This document shows, in pieces, positions 22,787 through 64,000 of a stretch of DNA of 64,000 nt; position 1 is the first letter of the stretch, and every line of letters starts with the position of its first letter. The DNA comes from Hoplostethus atlanticus (taxonomy: Eukaryota; Chordata; Actinopteri; Trachichthyiformes; Trachichthyidae): the NCBI GenBank assembly GCA_034670405.1, contig JAXDDX010000014.1:5611501-5675500 (forward strand). Reading direction: 5' to 3'. The notes below the pieces were generated by a model. That model was not told the origin of the DNA and made no database searches. It saw only the letters and a list, made by a program, of their open reading frames with translations. A program made the translations under genes and the position numbers.

Positions 22787-25700
22787 CTGCAGGAGACAGG
22801 AGTGTCACGTTCAAATTCATCCTCTCCTCGCTGGTACAACCACCAAAAAAAGAGAAAATCTAATCCTTTTTCTTAAATAAGCCTGTGCATAATAATTGGG
22901 AATTAGGGAGATAAGATAATTATTTTTTTTCTAGGGCACAATATCCCCGGAAGCCCTTTCCAAAATGGAGGAAGAGGCCAAGTGACCTACAATGTTGAAG
23001 GGGAGGAATTGTAAGCACTGCTAAAGGTGTTGGAGCAGGCAGGGTAGGGCAGGACTAGGCTACATCAGGGTTGTGCTGGGCTATGCTGGGATCGCATGGG
23101 GTGGGCTGGGCTATGATGGGCTGGCTGTGCCCTTCTTCCACATCCCTGTGTCAGCACAAGGAAGGGACAGGTCCCAGTGGAGCTACACGCTAACGTAGCG
23201 CACCAAAACCGGGTCAGGCTCTGATAAGCTCCAGATGGGACTAGGATACACTCTTGCCATTCCCTCTAACACTGTGAAATCAATTAAAGATTTTATCATA
23301 GCGTGTCTGAGGGAATGAACAGGACACACTGTAAAAGGAAAGAAAAGGAGCTAACTTTGGACCTGGCAGGGAAATGTGGATACAGAGAGGATTACGTTAC
23401 GATACTCTGAAACTATATCAGCAAAATGTGGGTTACAATTATGGGGCAATATGAAACTTAGAAAAGGAACTGTGGAAAAAGAGCACTGCAACCCTTCAAC
23501 CAGAAAGCAAAAGAAACGTATTACACAGACCACTTACACATCTGGAGCTGTGAACAAGTCTGCCTAACAACAACCCCTGCAGCCTGACCTACAAATCTGA
23601 CAACTTTTCTCATCCTTGGGTGCTTCACTGGGGAGCTCAGAGCCATCCCATTCCCCATTGTGTGTTCAAAGACCCAGTTTAAAACACAATTAGTCAATCG
23701 TGGTGCACCCTGCTTCTTGTTCACTCAGCTCTGTAGGATTTTTAAAACCGTGCTTTTCCTTTCACTGCACACTCCACCCATTTATCTTTCAAACTGAAAA
23801 AAGCCCCCAGCTTTCCTGCCCTGCTAAGTGAAGCTGGCAGTGGATACGCAGCCTGAGAGCATGCCATCTCAAGAGATGTCACAATAATAGAAACCTGCAC
23901 AGTGATCTGCCCCTTGAAAGCACACCTATGCAACATCCATTAACACTAGGGTGATGGGATCCCAGCAGAAGAAGGATTATCTTCAACCACAGAGCCAAAT
24001 TCAGTGTTGAGTTATAAATTTACCATTTGCTATAGGCATCTTTTCTCTCTAGGTATACCTTGCTCTCAGTTCTGCCCAGAAATCCATCTACACAAGAGGA
24101 GCATCTTCACAAGCTTTCTGTTGTATCAGTCCAGGACATAAATAAATCCTGACTGAACGATAATAGCATGTCAAAAATAACAAAAGCTATACATAATTTA
24201 AATCATTTGAGCACTCACAGTGAAGGAAATCTCCTGGCTCTTTGCAGGAAGTCAGCCATTGTGACTTTATACAAAAACAAGCATGTTATGAAACTTTTCT
24301 GGCATACATTAACACTGCGATCTAGTCATGGAGCTGTTGAGCTGCTAGAGCTGATGGGACCTCACTGTGCCTCCTGTCAGGGGCTAAATGAGATCCACTC
24401 CATGGCTGTTACAACATCTTTAATACTTTTTTTGTTTATATAAAACCCCATTATTGTGCATGCTTGTGGTGACCTCCCCTTTAAAGCTTCCCAAACATAC
24501 AATGATTAAGGTGCAATTGTGATGTACTGCATTTTACAGTACTATGTAGAGCTATGCTAAGCTATCCTAGCTGCAAAGCCCAACATCTACTGAGTCAATA
24601 AAAAATGGAATGGCATAAAATGAAATAATAAATATAACATGCTGCTATTTTTGAGGTTGCACTTTTGACACCATACATGATTTGGTCATGTATGGTGATC
24701 AAAAACGTAGAATCAGTGAAAAATATGCTATTATTTTAAGAACAAGAATTTATTTTAAAGAGGACTTTTGTCATCATCAATTCCAAAATGTAAAACAAAA
24801 AAACAAAACAATTAGCAAACTTTAATAAGGGTTAAATTAACTTTGCCCCACCTGAAATTATTTTAAATAATTTTATACCGCATTTAAATACTGTTCTCTA
24901 TGATTTTGAAATTATTACTAAAGGAGCTTTACCAACATAAAAATAGGCTACTGAGGCAATTATGAAGGGTTGCAAAAATTCCAATTATTTGTGTTCCTAC
25001 CCAACTATAGTAATCCTCAAATAGATTTTAGAAGGATAGACTATCACAGTAAAAATACACATATCTATAGGAAAATAATGATAGCATGGGAGATACAAAC
25101 ATACAATAAAATATGATGAGATGATTGTGAACTCAGTTTTGAGCACCTCGGACACTCTTTAAGTCATACCCATACAAGTTACTACATTGATATTATAGTG
25201 ATATTATAGTGATTTTTCGATGTTATTTCCCACATTCGGCTACCTGTTCCTTGTGTCCATGAATTTGTCTGTACGACAACACTTTATGAATGCGTCCTCT
25301 TTGACTAGAAGGATGTCACTCACCATGTACGGTATATGTCCCCGTGGTGAGAACAGTCACTAAGACCGGGTGTAGGTTTGCTCTGCATTAGTAGCCTAAC
25401 CTATAGCGTATCACTGAGCGTGATAGGCCACTCTTTTTTCAGAATGTGCGCATGATTACGCCCATAAAATACACGGCATCACGGTGCAATCCAGAATGTA
25501 ACAAGAGGACAAGCCTCAAACGAATATGAAACACACAGATAGGTTCGCTTTAGAGGAGTATCCAGCGCATCAAGAAACTGTCTACGTATGTACAAATTAA
25601 TTCTCCTCGTACTGGGATGCAGCCTATGCAAAACATCCTACTACGAAGACACAAATATGAGCGTGTCAGAGAATGTGAATGTGCTGAATTTCAGTGTATT

Positions 25701-27386
25701 GAAGAAAGGACTAACTAGCTGAGCAACTCAACTTCTGACGGGCTGTCATTTATGTCAAGTGCGTGACTGTGTGTGTGCGTGTGTGTCCAAAGCACGAGCT
25801 CTTTACCTTGACCTGTGCGTCACTGTCGACTCTCCCCATCGGATGTCGCTCTTTGGTCCAGACAAATTTTGGAGATGCCAAGTCTCGCAGTTAATCGTGA
25901 GATTTTACTCGTTCTCATGCAATACTTCTGACGTTCTCAAAGCTTTGTACTTTGTTGACAAAACTGTATTTCGTTCAATAAAATGGCCCCATGCCGTAGA
26001 GGCGGGGTCAGATCACTGCTGCCCGTAAGCATGCCAGTCAAATCAGACTTTTAATCGCTTGTCATTTTTACGAGTGAAGCATTATGAAAGTAAGATAGGC
26101 TACACTTACGAAAAGTAACTACCGTTATCTTATAAATTCCTCTAAAGCATACTACACAAACATCACAGGAAACATTTAGGTATTGGAAGATCATAGTGAT
26201 ACTATAGATTTATTATTATTTTTTAATCAATTCAGGATGATGAGGTCTCTATAAACTCACTATTACTACAGACAGACGTTAAATCCCTTATATGTTAGTG
26301 ATATTATAGTGATTTTTAGTTGTCATATGCAGCTTTTTTCCTAAACACAAAATATATAGGTACTTACATTGAGTGGACAAAAGCTCTGACCAGGTGAATC
26401 CAGGTGAAAGCTGTGATTGAGATGAAGGCGAGGGTTTTAAGTCCTCTTGACAATTATGGATATGGATTGTGCAGAATGGGGTACTCAACAGCAGGAGGGT
26501 GGCCCTACTATTTTGTACACTCAGTCTTTTTCATCTTCAAGTGCAATAAATGACTCCAGAACAAGAAAACTGACATGTTGACTGGAATCAACGGTAAGCC
26601 TTCCAGTTAGGAAAGCTAATAACAGCATGGCAGTGACAGCCACCAGAGTGATGCGCAAGGACATAATTAGGTTACCAGCAGCATGTGGTAGCTGGTGCTA
26701 GACTAACTGTGCCTTTTGGGATCCCACCAGCTTGTCATAACACATAGCTGTGGGGAAAGCTGTCATAGAGATGTCAGATCTGAGAAGGGGCGATTTTACA
26801 TCATTTGGCAAAGCATGCATCAAACATGGATGAAATATTTCACAGCTTCCAAAACAGATAACTCCTTGTATGCTTTGGGTCTAAGAATGTTTAAGGGAGA
26901 CAACAAAACCCCATGACAATGGTAAATGAATAAAGGCTGTGGCATAAATATTTACTCCTGTTATTGGCAATGTGTCTTATTGGTTTAAATGACAGGGAGA
27001 GTAATTATTTACGCACTAATCAAGTTTGGTTTCTTTTCAAAGTCTCTTGGTGCAAGGGAAATAGTGTGTCCTTATACTTTAATATGGCTAATTTGACTCA
27101 GTGTGATCTAGCCTCTAGCAACAGGGTTGCCACAAAGTGCTGGGTCAAGGGAAGCAGAGGAAGTTGATAGCCAAACAGAAGCTGATAGCCAAGAGCAAAG
27201 AAGAAGTCAGAGAGGTATGTGTTGGTTTGATCAAACACGGCATTTTGGCGTAAGGAACTATGAACACTAAAAATGACATGGGTCAGACACAATTAAGTAA
27301 TGGATAGACTTCTTAACATCACATATACTCTTGAATTGAGGAACATTAGTAAACACAATACTGTACATTTAGGCATTTGAAGCATC
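22787..27386. other. Region between trim66 5' end and dennd2b 3' end
   Basis: No complete coding exon was recognised. The interval contains GGGCTATG-like low complexity near 23030-23130, a 12-base perfect hairpin at 24669-24697 and a CpG-richer segment at about 25240-26040. The segment could be the trim66 promoter and first exon: on the minus strand, ACATG followed by GTGAGTGAC makes a strong donor at 25324/25323. RPL27A, which lies between these genes in human, was looked for by eye and not seen. Confidence 0.5.
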
Positions 27387-27392
27387 TTTAAT
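27387..27392 (-). promoter_or_regulatory. dennd2b: Possible polyadenylation signal ATTAAA of dennd2b
   Basis: The minus strand reads ATTAAA about 500 bases past the dennd2b stop codon, and no AATAAA was found closer. This is a weak call based only on the hexamer and its position. Confidence 0.3.
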
Positions 27393-27887
27393 TACTGTTT
27401 GTTTTTGTTTTTTTACAAAAGACTGCCACAGACTGTATGTTTTAACATTTACAATCATTTTCTTCATTCTCTTAATGCATGTACAATTCCTGCCAGTCAG
27501 ACGAATAGGGTTTACACTCTTTAAACAGAGGACAACACTGATGCAAAATAATGCAAAATCAAAACATATCAACTGTACATCTATGCCCATGTCAAGTCAC
27601 ATTCACTCACACACTCTGATCACAAGCATCCCTGGACATCAGTGGTTACTCTATGGCTCACTCACTCTGTACCGTCCTACTTATCATTAGCCTCATTAGG
27701 TACCATACACTTAACAATAAATCGACATTGGAGAGTATCACAGCCAGCTTACATTGAAATATGTACATGTTAAAAACAGATTTTTGACAGACAAAATGAG
27801 TGAGAATCATGATACTTGGGGTCTTCAGTTTGTAGTAAACAAGATGTGACACGCTGGTATATGATTAAGTTCAGTAACAAATTTCTC

Positions 27888-57977
<30,090 letters not shown>

Positions 57978-59269
57978 GGTTTTCTAGGAACCACCCACTC
58001 ACCTGATGGAAAAACACAATGACATGAAGCACCAGCAATAATAGTATTTCCAGCTAAAGTTGGCTGCAGTATTCCAGAATATGACGAGACACAAAAACCA
58101 TGAACTGATGCTGCCAAACTAAAACTCCAAGGTTGTTTAGGCTTATGAATGAGTATTTATTAGCAATGGGAAAAGGAGGCTTTGGAAATCGAGTGTGACC
58201 TAAAATATACCTGAATTAGGAAATTAGGAAAGGACTATGAAAGAGTCAATATGTTGGCCAATACTGTGTCGATTATGAGTCTTAATCCAGTGCTATATTA
58301 AAAAGACTAACTTCAGTAAATTCCTAACTGTAAACACAGCATACAGAGGGACAAAGTTGTGTCAAAGAAACGCTGGTGTTCTAGTCACAACTATTCCTCC
58401 ACCTAGCTCCTGTCCAATCAGATGAATGGGAATACTATAATCATGAGGTCATTGTTCTAGAGAAAAATGCCCCCTCTTAACATCAAACAACGCCACTAGA
58501 ATAACTAGAAACAGGCAAAATATTTTTGTAGTTAAGGCTAGTGTAACAATGACCCACACTTGTTTTGAACATAACTGCTGAATATCTGTTGTTTATTAAT
58601 CAATATGTGCACGAGAAGGTGGATTTAAATAAAGTATAGAACAAGTTCTAGCTTGTGTCACACTCGTCAGAAAACCTGATGGTGTTGATGTCTGACCAAA
58701 TACCACATTTTTACATATCATCTATGTGTTCTACTCAGGAGCCTTTTGTTTTCCCTCTGTAGCTGCCTCTGAGACATACTTAAAATACACACATTTTGTT
58801 CAGAATTTGAAACAAATCTCTCTATTATGAATAGACGGTGTTGATGCATCATGGTTATGATAGCAGCAATATTGATATATGTCTACATTATCAAAAAATA
58901 GCAAACTTACTGGAACCTGTGTGACCTTGGAAAGTGGAAAGTGGAAAAGGTGTCTTCAGGGTTATACTGACGTTGTGATTTCCTGATTTTATTGCTTTTT
59001 AAAAAATATCTGACGGTGTTGACAAAACTCAGGAAACGTTTTCAGCAACCTATAATAATATTAAATACTGTTTAACATTTACTGCATTTGGGTCTTGGTA
59101 TGGTGTTCAGTTGATACTTATATGCAAGTACCTTTTTTAACTTAATTCTAAACTTAAGTGTGGTAGAGACTACTTTTTTCACAGGTACTGTGAACATGTA
59201 ATCACATAATTTACAAAACATTTAAGTGAATGGTGGATTTGTGCAAAGGACCTTCAGATTATCACCTCT

Positions 59270-59600
59270 GATAAGTTTTAACATAAAATTATATTAATTT
59301 ACAAGAGCACGACCTTTGTTTTTTGGGATGTACCTGGTCAGGAACAATGTTTAGGTACACTGTGGCGTTCAAATTATGCTCCATTGGTACTAAGGGGCCT
59401 AATGTGTGCCAAGAAAACATTCCCCATACTATTACACCTCCACCAGCCTGTACTGTTGACACCAGGCAAGATGGCTCCATGGATTCATGCAGTTAATGCC
59501 AAATTCTCACCCTGCCATCAGCATGTCACAACAGAAACCAGGATTTGTCAGACCAGGCAGCATTTTTCCACTCTTCAACCATCCAGTTTTTGCAATCATG
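59270..59600 (-). pseudogene. Tc1/mariner-type transposase fragment
   Basis: The minus-strand translation reads WMVEEWKNAAWSDKSWFLL with a stop, then HADGRVRIW and, in the same frame after a second stop, VQAGGGVIVWGMFSWHTLGP, followed by LVPMEHNLNATVYLNIV. This is the central part of fish Tc1-like transposase. The first catalytic Asp (WSD) is present, but the later DN and E motifs are absent and there are in-frame stops, so it is inactive. Confidence 0.8.
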
Positions 59601-62600
59601 TGCGTACTTTACAGTGCTCTATCGGGCCAGTGCTGTTTCGAAATTGCAACATTGTCATTGTTTGTCATACGTCTTTGAACATTTTGACACGTTTTTTGCG
59701 GCCAAGAAAGACGAGCTGGTCCTATTGTTGTTGTGATACATATAAAGTGAACCTTCCTCATCCTGAGTTTCGGTTTGTCATCGCATTACATCTCTCATAG
59801 TGCAGAGATGTGTGTGTTATTGCTGAGAAATCATATTAATAAAATACAATCCTGTTGATCAATTTCGTTAGATGCAGTTCAGTGCAATATCCCACCTTCA
59901 ACACCATGAAAAGCGTAAACAGAAACACTGTTATTTAACACACCTTTCTTAGCATAAACCTTTCCAGTTAAACTCATATTAGACGAGCAATTAACTATTC
60001 CCTCCCTTCGAACCGGAGGCCATTAGCCCTGAAATATTTTGTTTTTCAAATGCAGCATTGACCCTTCGAAAAATGCCTTCTATTTCCATTCTTCAGCTCA
60101 AAAAGATTGTTCGGGTGTATAAGGAGGTCAAATGGAGATCCCCAGAGATCAGAGGTGGAGGATGGGAGGGTGCTTGGCAGGGTGACTTGTTTACAGGAAG
60201 TTGTTGTATGAAGAAGCCAGCCAACCAGCAGTGGAGCTGAGTCCTATAGAGACAGATGAGGAGAGAGGCAGCATTCCTGCTGTCAGCTATTTCCTGTAAC
60301 AGTGGACTGGACTGAGACGACCGGGCACGCATTGTCATTCTGATCAAACACAAAGGATGGCCTGGTCCTGTCCTCCTGACAGATCTCAAATGATTCTGTA
60401 CTTTAGGAGGAAACGGTGATCTAAACATGACACTGTGAGTGCTGTGATCTTTGTAGTATATTAGGATAAAGTAGGACATGAAAGCACATGAAAATATTAG
60501 GCCTACATAAAATTCAGCCAGAGTATTTTTGATGTCTAAAAATATTGAAATTACTGTGTAATGCCTGCTTCGTATTACTGAAATATTCTGCGGAAAGTCT
60601 GTTTTCTGAAGTCTGACATTCAATACTTTAATTGACTTGTTGTTATAAGATATATATAGCTATACAAATGCTTTCTTCTTGGATTGAACACATGTTGGAC
60701 CTGTAAATCATCTTCATATGTAACACCTTAAAGCAAATATACAAAGATTAGGGAGAAAACTGTGGTCAGCTGTCAAGGATCAAGCACATGAAAGACCTAT
60801 TGAATTTTTAACTATGCCTGTTCTACACACCTTAGTTATATCATACTGTGAACATTGCACATTTTCTTTCATTAGCATGGTGCTAGAAACCTCCACAACA
60901 ATCAAAGAAATGGGTCACAGAGGTCCAAGATGGAGCTTGCAGAATAAACACCAAGGCGTTAGCCAACTGACTTCCTGAGGTCTGATACCATCTCCTTACA
61001 CAAAATCACAGGCTATAAACAAGCATTCCCAAGCAAGCTCTATAGAACCTTTGAAGTGCATTCGACCACACTGGGGCAAATTTTCTCTTGAGATCTCAGA
61101 GGCAAGCTAACTGTAAACTGTTACTCAGTAAAAGATAGCTACTACTCTGTGTACATGATAAATCAACAGCTTAGTGCAGATAAGCAGCATTTCTCATATC
61201 ACTACTGATGGATGTTGACGACAGATAAGGCACCGATGGTGGAATCCTGCTAACTTTTACAGGTGAAGACAGGTCTAAGAAGAAAGGCCCCAAAGGTATG
61301 TGGGCACTCTATTGTGTGGTTTCAAACAATCTGGTTTCAAGCAATCTATGGTTAACATAGACTTTTTCAACTTGGATATAGGCCAGCAAATAAAATATTA
61401 ATTATATCAAACATTACACCCTGAAGAACTGTGATTGTAAACTGTTGTGACCATAAATTACCTATTTTTATTTTGAGACCCAGAAGATGACTTCTTTTCC
61501 AAAATTACATCCCTTTTGTCTACTATATGAAATTCCAGGAGACTTTTTTCATGACCTTGACAAATGATTTCCATGAGATGTCAAATGTGTTTGCACTATA
61601 TAGTTTCATCTGTGATGGAGCACACCTGCCAGATATTTATGTGGTATTGTTGACTGGAAAAGTAGAGGTACTGACTTAAAACTGAGATACTGGAGCCAAC
61701 TACTCTGCAGGCTTCTCCCTACCTCTACATTTTAGTGCAGAGTATACATAACTGACAACAGGATTTAAATCCACAACCATACAGGGGTCTTCAAGGAAAA
61801 AGGAAGTGACCTTGTGGTTATCTTTGAACCTACAAAGTTTTTACAATGAACTGGTCACAGGATGTACCCTTCAAGTGTGTGAGTGTTTAATATGGAAAAC
61901 AGAACTGGCTTCACACTAAACTGTTCCAATGGAGCTGCTTCATCTTTATCCTGCCTGCTGTGCTGAAATAAAAGATAGCAGAGGTGGGGCTAATCACAAT
62001 AATATATAAAAAATAAATAACATTTACAAGTTAGGCTAGCTTTAAATTAACTACCCACATTTCACCAATAACATGTTTTAGGGAAAGTACAACATTCATT
62101 AATAAATGTGTGGCTGCCATATTTTGTCTGGTTTAGGCGTCACTTACATAAGGGACGCAGTTAAAATGTTGTAAATCTACTGAATTAAAACTAGTCCCCC
62201 TAAAAATCAGGTTTGCTTGTGTTCTTTGATCTGTTTGACTTGTATCTGTAACTGTGGATGTTTGTTTTATCTCTGTTGAAGAATATAGAACAACACAACA
62301 TAGGCATGTATCCAGTTTCTGTCATTGGTTGGTATTGACATCTCACTGGTTCCACTAAACCATGCAAAATACTTAAGTCTAAGTCCATTTCAGTATTTTG
62401 AACTACTTATCAAAATAAGTTAACTAAATTGTAAAATAAAAAGTGTAAAAGTACCAAACCAAGAACAAAACCACTGACGTTTAAGAAATGTTCATGAGTC
62501 ATTTAACTGCTATAGCTTAGCTATTTCAGATCAAGGTGTTTTCCTGGCTACGTCATGTTCATGCACGAATTGATTAGGCACATTGAGAGGCATATCAATG

Positions 62601-62766
62601 ACGCACATTTTTCTCAGCAACTAGAGCATTTTCATGAAGAGTGTCTCAATGAGAATCTTTGGGCTGGAATAAAAGAGCCCTTTGTTTTCAACACGTCCTT
62701 GAGAAAGAGATGTGGTTAAAAAGTAAGCCTTTTATCAGGAGGGTGAAACAAATGTCAGGAAAACAG

Positions 62767-62798
62767 TGTGTGTGTGTATGTGTGTGTGTGTGTGTAAA
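62767..62798. repeat. (TG)n microsatellite
   Basis: TG run with one TATG interruption upstream of dennd2b. Confidence 0.9.
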
Positions 62799-62985
62799 AT
62801 GTAAAAAGTTAAAGTAAAATGTCTTGCAAAAGTGAATCCGCAAGTCCTTGGCCCTGTCAGATTTGACAGATCATCTGATATGCAGATCTCCCCATCACAC
62901 GCAGGAATGCACTAATATTTGCCCTATCCATCAGCCCCGACTGCATTCAACACATTAAAGAATGTTTTCAAAGGGTGAAAGTACA

Positions 62986-63010
62986 GGGGGGGGGGGGGGG
63001 GGGGGGGGGG
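62986..63010. repeat. G homopolymer, 25 bases
   Basis: Uninterrupted run of 25 G on the plus strand. It can form intramolecular G-quadruplexes and is also a likely place for assembly or sequencing length errors. Confidence 0.95.
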
Positions 63011-64000
63011 ACACCTGGACCCAATGCCAAGAACTTCTTTCTCATTCAACAAAGACTACACACAAATATGCACACTCTCCAAGTTCAGCACCTGGCACTT
63101 ACTGTTCATTCTATGAGAGTAGAGCACTTGTACACTTACACTTAATGATGTTGGTTGTGATTTCAGTATGATGTCACGAAGGACGAGCTTCCAATAACCT
63201 CATATGGAGCTAGGTTCTAATTCCCATAACACACTGTGTCCCGCCTGAAAGACAAGCCCCAACAGATACAATGGCTTCCATAAATAGAGGCCAATACTTT
63301 AACTCTGTTCTCCAGTCTGCTACACCTCAGCTTTTCTGGCAGGCACGTCCTGTATTTCTGCAGATCAGCAAACTCACTTCAAGGCTTTTAAAACCGCCAT
63401 GGAGCTTACACACAGCCAAAAAGCAATGGGGAAAGGAAGATTGAAAATCTCTGCAAATTCTCAACTCTTTCCCACCGTCACAACTCACTGGCAGACTGTA
63501 TGACTGTATGAGCCCACACAGTGATCCAGGCCATTGTTTCTGTTTCTCCAGAAAGACCATTTTTGTCCAGTATGGACAAAAAGGGGTTTGAGCTGTCTGA
63601 ATTGGACATGTTAACAGAGCCTGTGAGTGTGGGAGTTGAGTTACAAAATAAATATCCTGGTAGAGGGGGTCCAGCTCCAGATACTCTGCCCAGTGTAATA
63701 TGGTCCACATAAAAAGCATTTACAATAACAGACATATGGACTGTGCATATGAGATGTACAGACATATAACCTTTTATCACAGACCAAACATGTCATGTTA
63801 CGGAGAACAAATATCATTTCTCTGTTGACATTGAAAGCTTGATATCACAGGCCTTCAACCTGGATGTTATGTTCATAATTCAGTCGAGTCTCCTTTTGTC
63901 TCCTTCTGACTTGTGTTTCAGGGCCATCAGTGAGCTTCCAAGAAAATTGCCCAATGTATATCTTTTTACCTGAGGGTACAGCTGTATGTGGGGGGCAGTT

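Larger units (their letters stand above)
57978..64000. other. Upstream region of dennd2b, no coding exon recognised
   Basis: Probably 5' UTR introns or the upstream flank of dennd2b. It contains a Tc1 remnant, a short TG repeat near 62767-62798 and a G25 run. The open frames near 63300-63780 on the minus strand show no familiar motif. No gene from the human neighbourhood beyond DENND2B (such as AKIP1) was seen. Confidence 0.55.

Noticed and set aside
63327..63780. Overlapping minus-strand open frames at the right edge
   Set aside because: No motif was recognised and no consistent splice borders were found; not enough to call an exon.

Overview
The window is vertebrate genomic DNA, most likely from a teleost fish. 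It holds short, well-conserved vertebrate coding exons separated by AT-rich introns. It also carries many (CA)n, (CT)n and GT microsatellites and remnants of the hAT, Tc1 and LINE families that are typical of fish genomes. The species cannot be named from the sequence. All three genes found lie on the minus strand, and all were reconstructed by hand from splice sites, reading phase and remembered family sequence. No database search was run.

Layout from low to high coordinate: (1) positions 1-2297, the first four coding exons of a RERGL-type Ras-like small GTPase, running off the left edge. (2) 2298-8344, intergenic, with simple repeats and one candidate MITE. (3) 8345-22580, a complete TRIM66 (TIF1-delta) gene of 17 coding exons with a predicted protein of 1223 residues: two B-boxes, coiled coil, Gln/Pro-rich and HP1-box middle region, acidic tract, PHD finger and bromodomain, and no RING. 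(4) About 22.8-27.4 kb, intergenic or 5' leader of trim66, including a CpG-richer stretch near 25.3-26.0 kb that may be its promoter. (5) 27888-57977, a complete DENND2B (ST5) gene of 19 coding exons with a predicted protein of 1123 residues: a proline/serine-rich N-terminal half and a C-terminal uDENN-cDENN-dDENN module. (6) 57978-64000, sequence upstream of the DENND2B start codon with no recognised coding exon, containing a decayed Tc1 transposase, several microsatellites and a run of 25 G.

The exon phases of trim66 and dennd2b close perfectly across every junction. That is strong internal evidence, although one short trim66 exon has an uncertain donor. The trim66-dennd2b neighbourhood matches human 11p15.4, but rergl sits elsewhere in human (12p12.3) and the RPL27A gene that lies between TRIM66 and DENND2B in human was not seen here. 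The genes are not an operon. They are separately transcribed vertebrate genes: a chromatin reader and co-repressor (TRIM66), a Rab GEF (DENND2B) and an atypical GTPase (RERGL).

I found no undescribed multi-gene system. The less ordinary observations are an in-phase GC-AG intron in trim66, a long acidic Asp/Ser/Glu tract in front of its PHD finger, a 530-bp hAT MITE with an exact 8-bp target duplication, a fossil BED-type hAT transposase, and an unnamed interspersed repeat present twice in opposite orientations. There are also several perfect hairpins.
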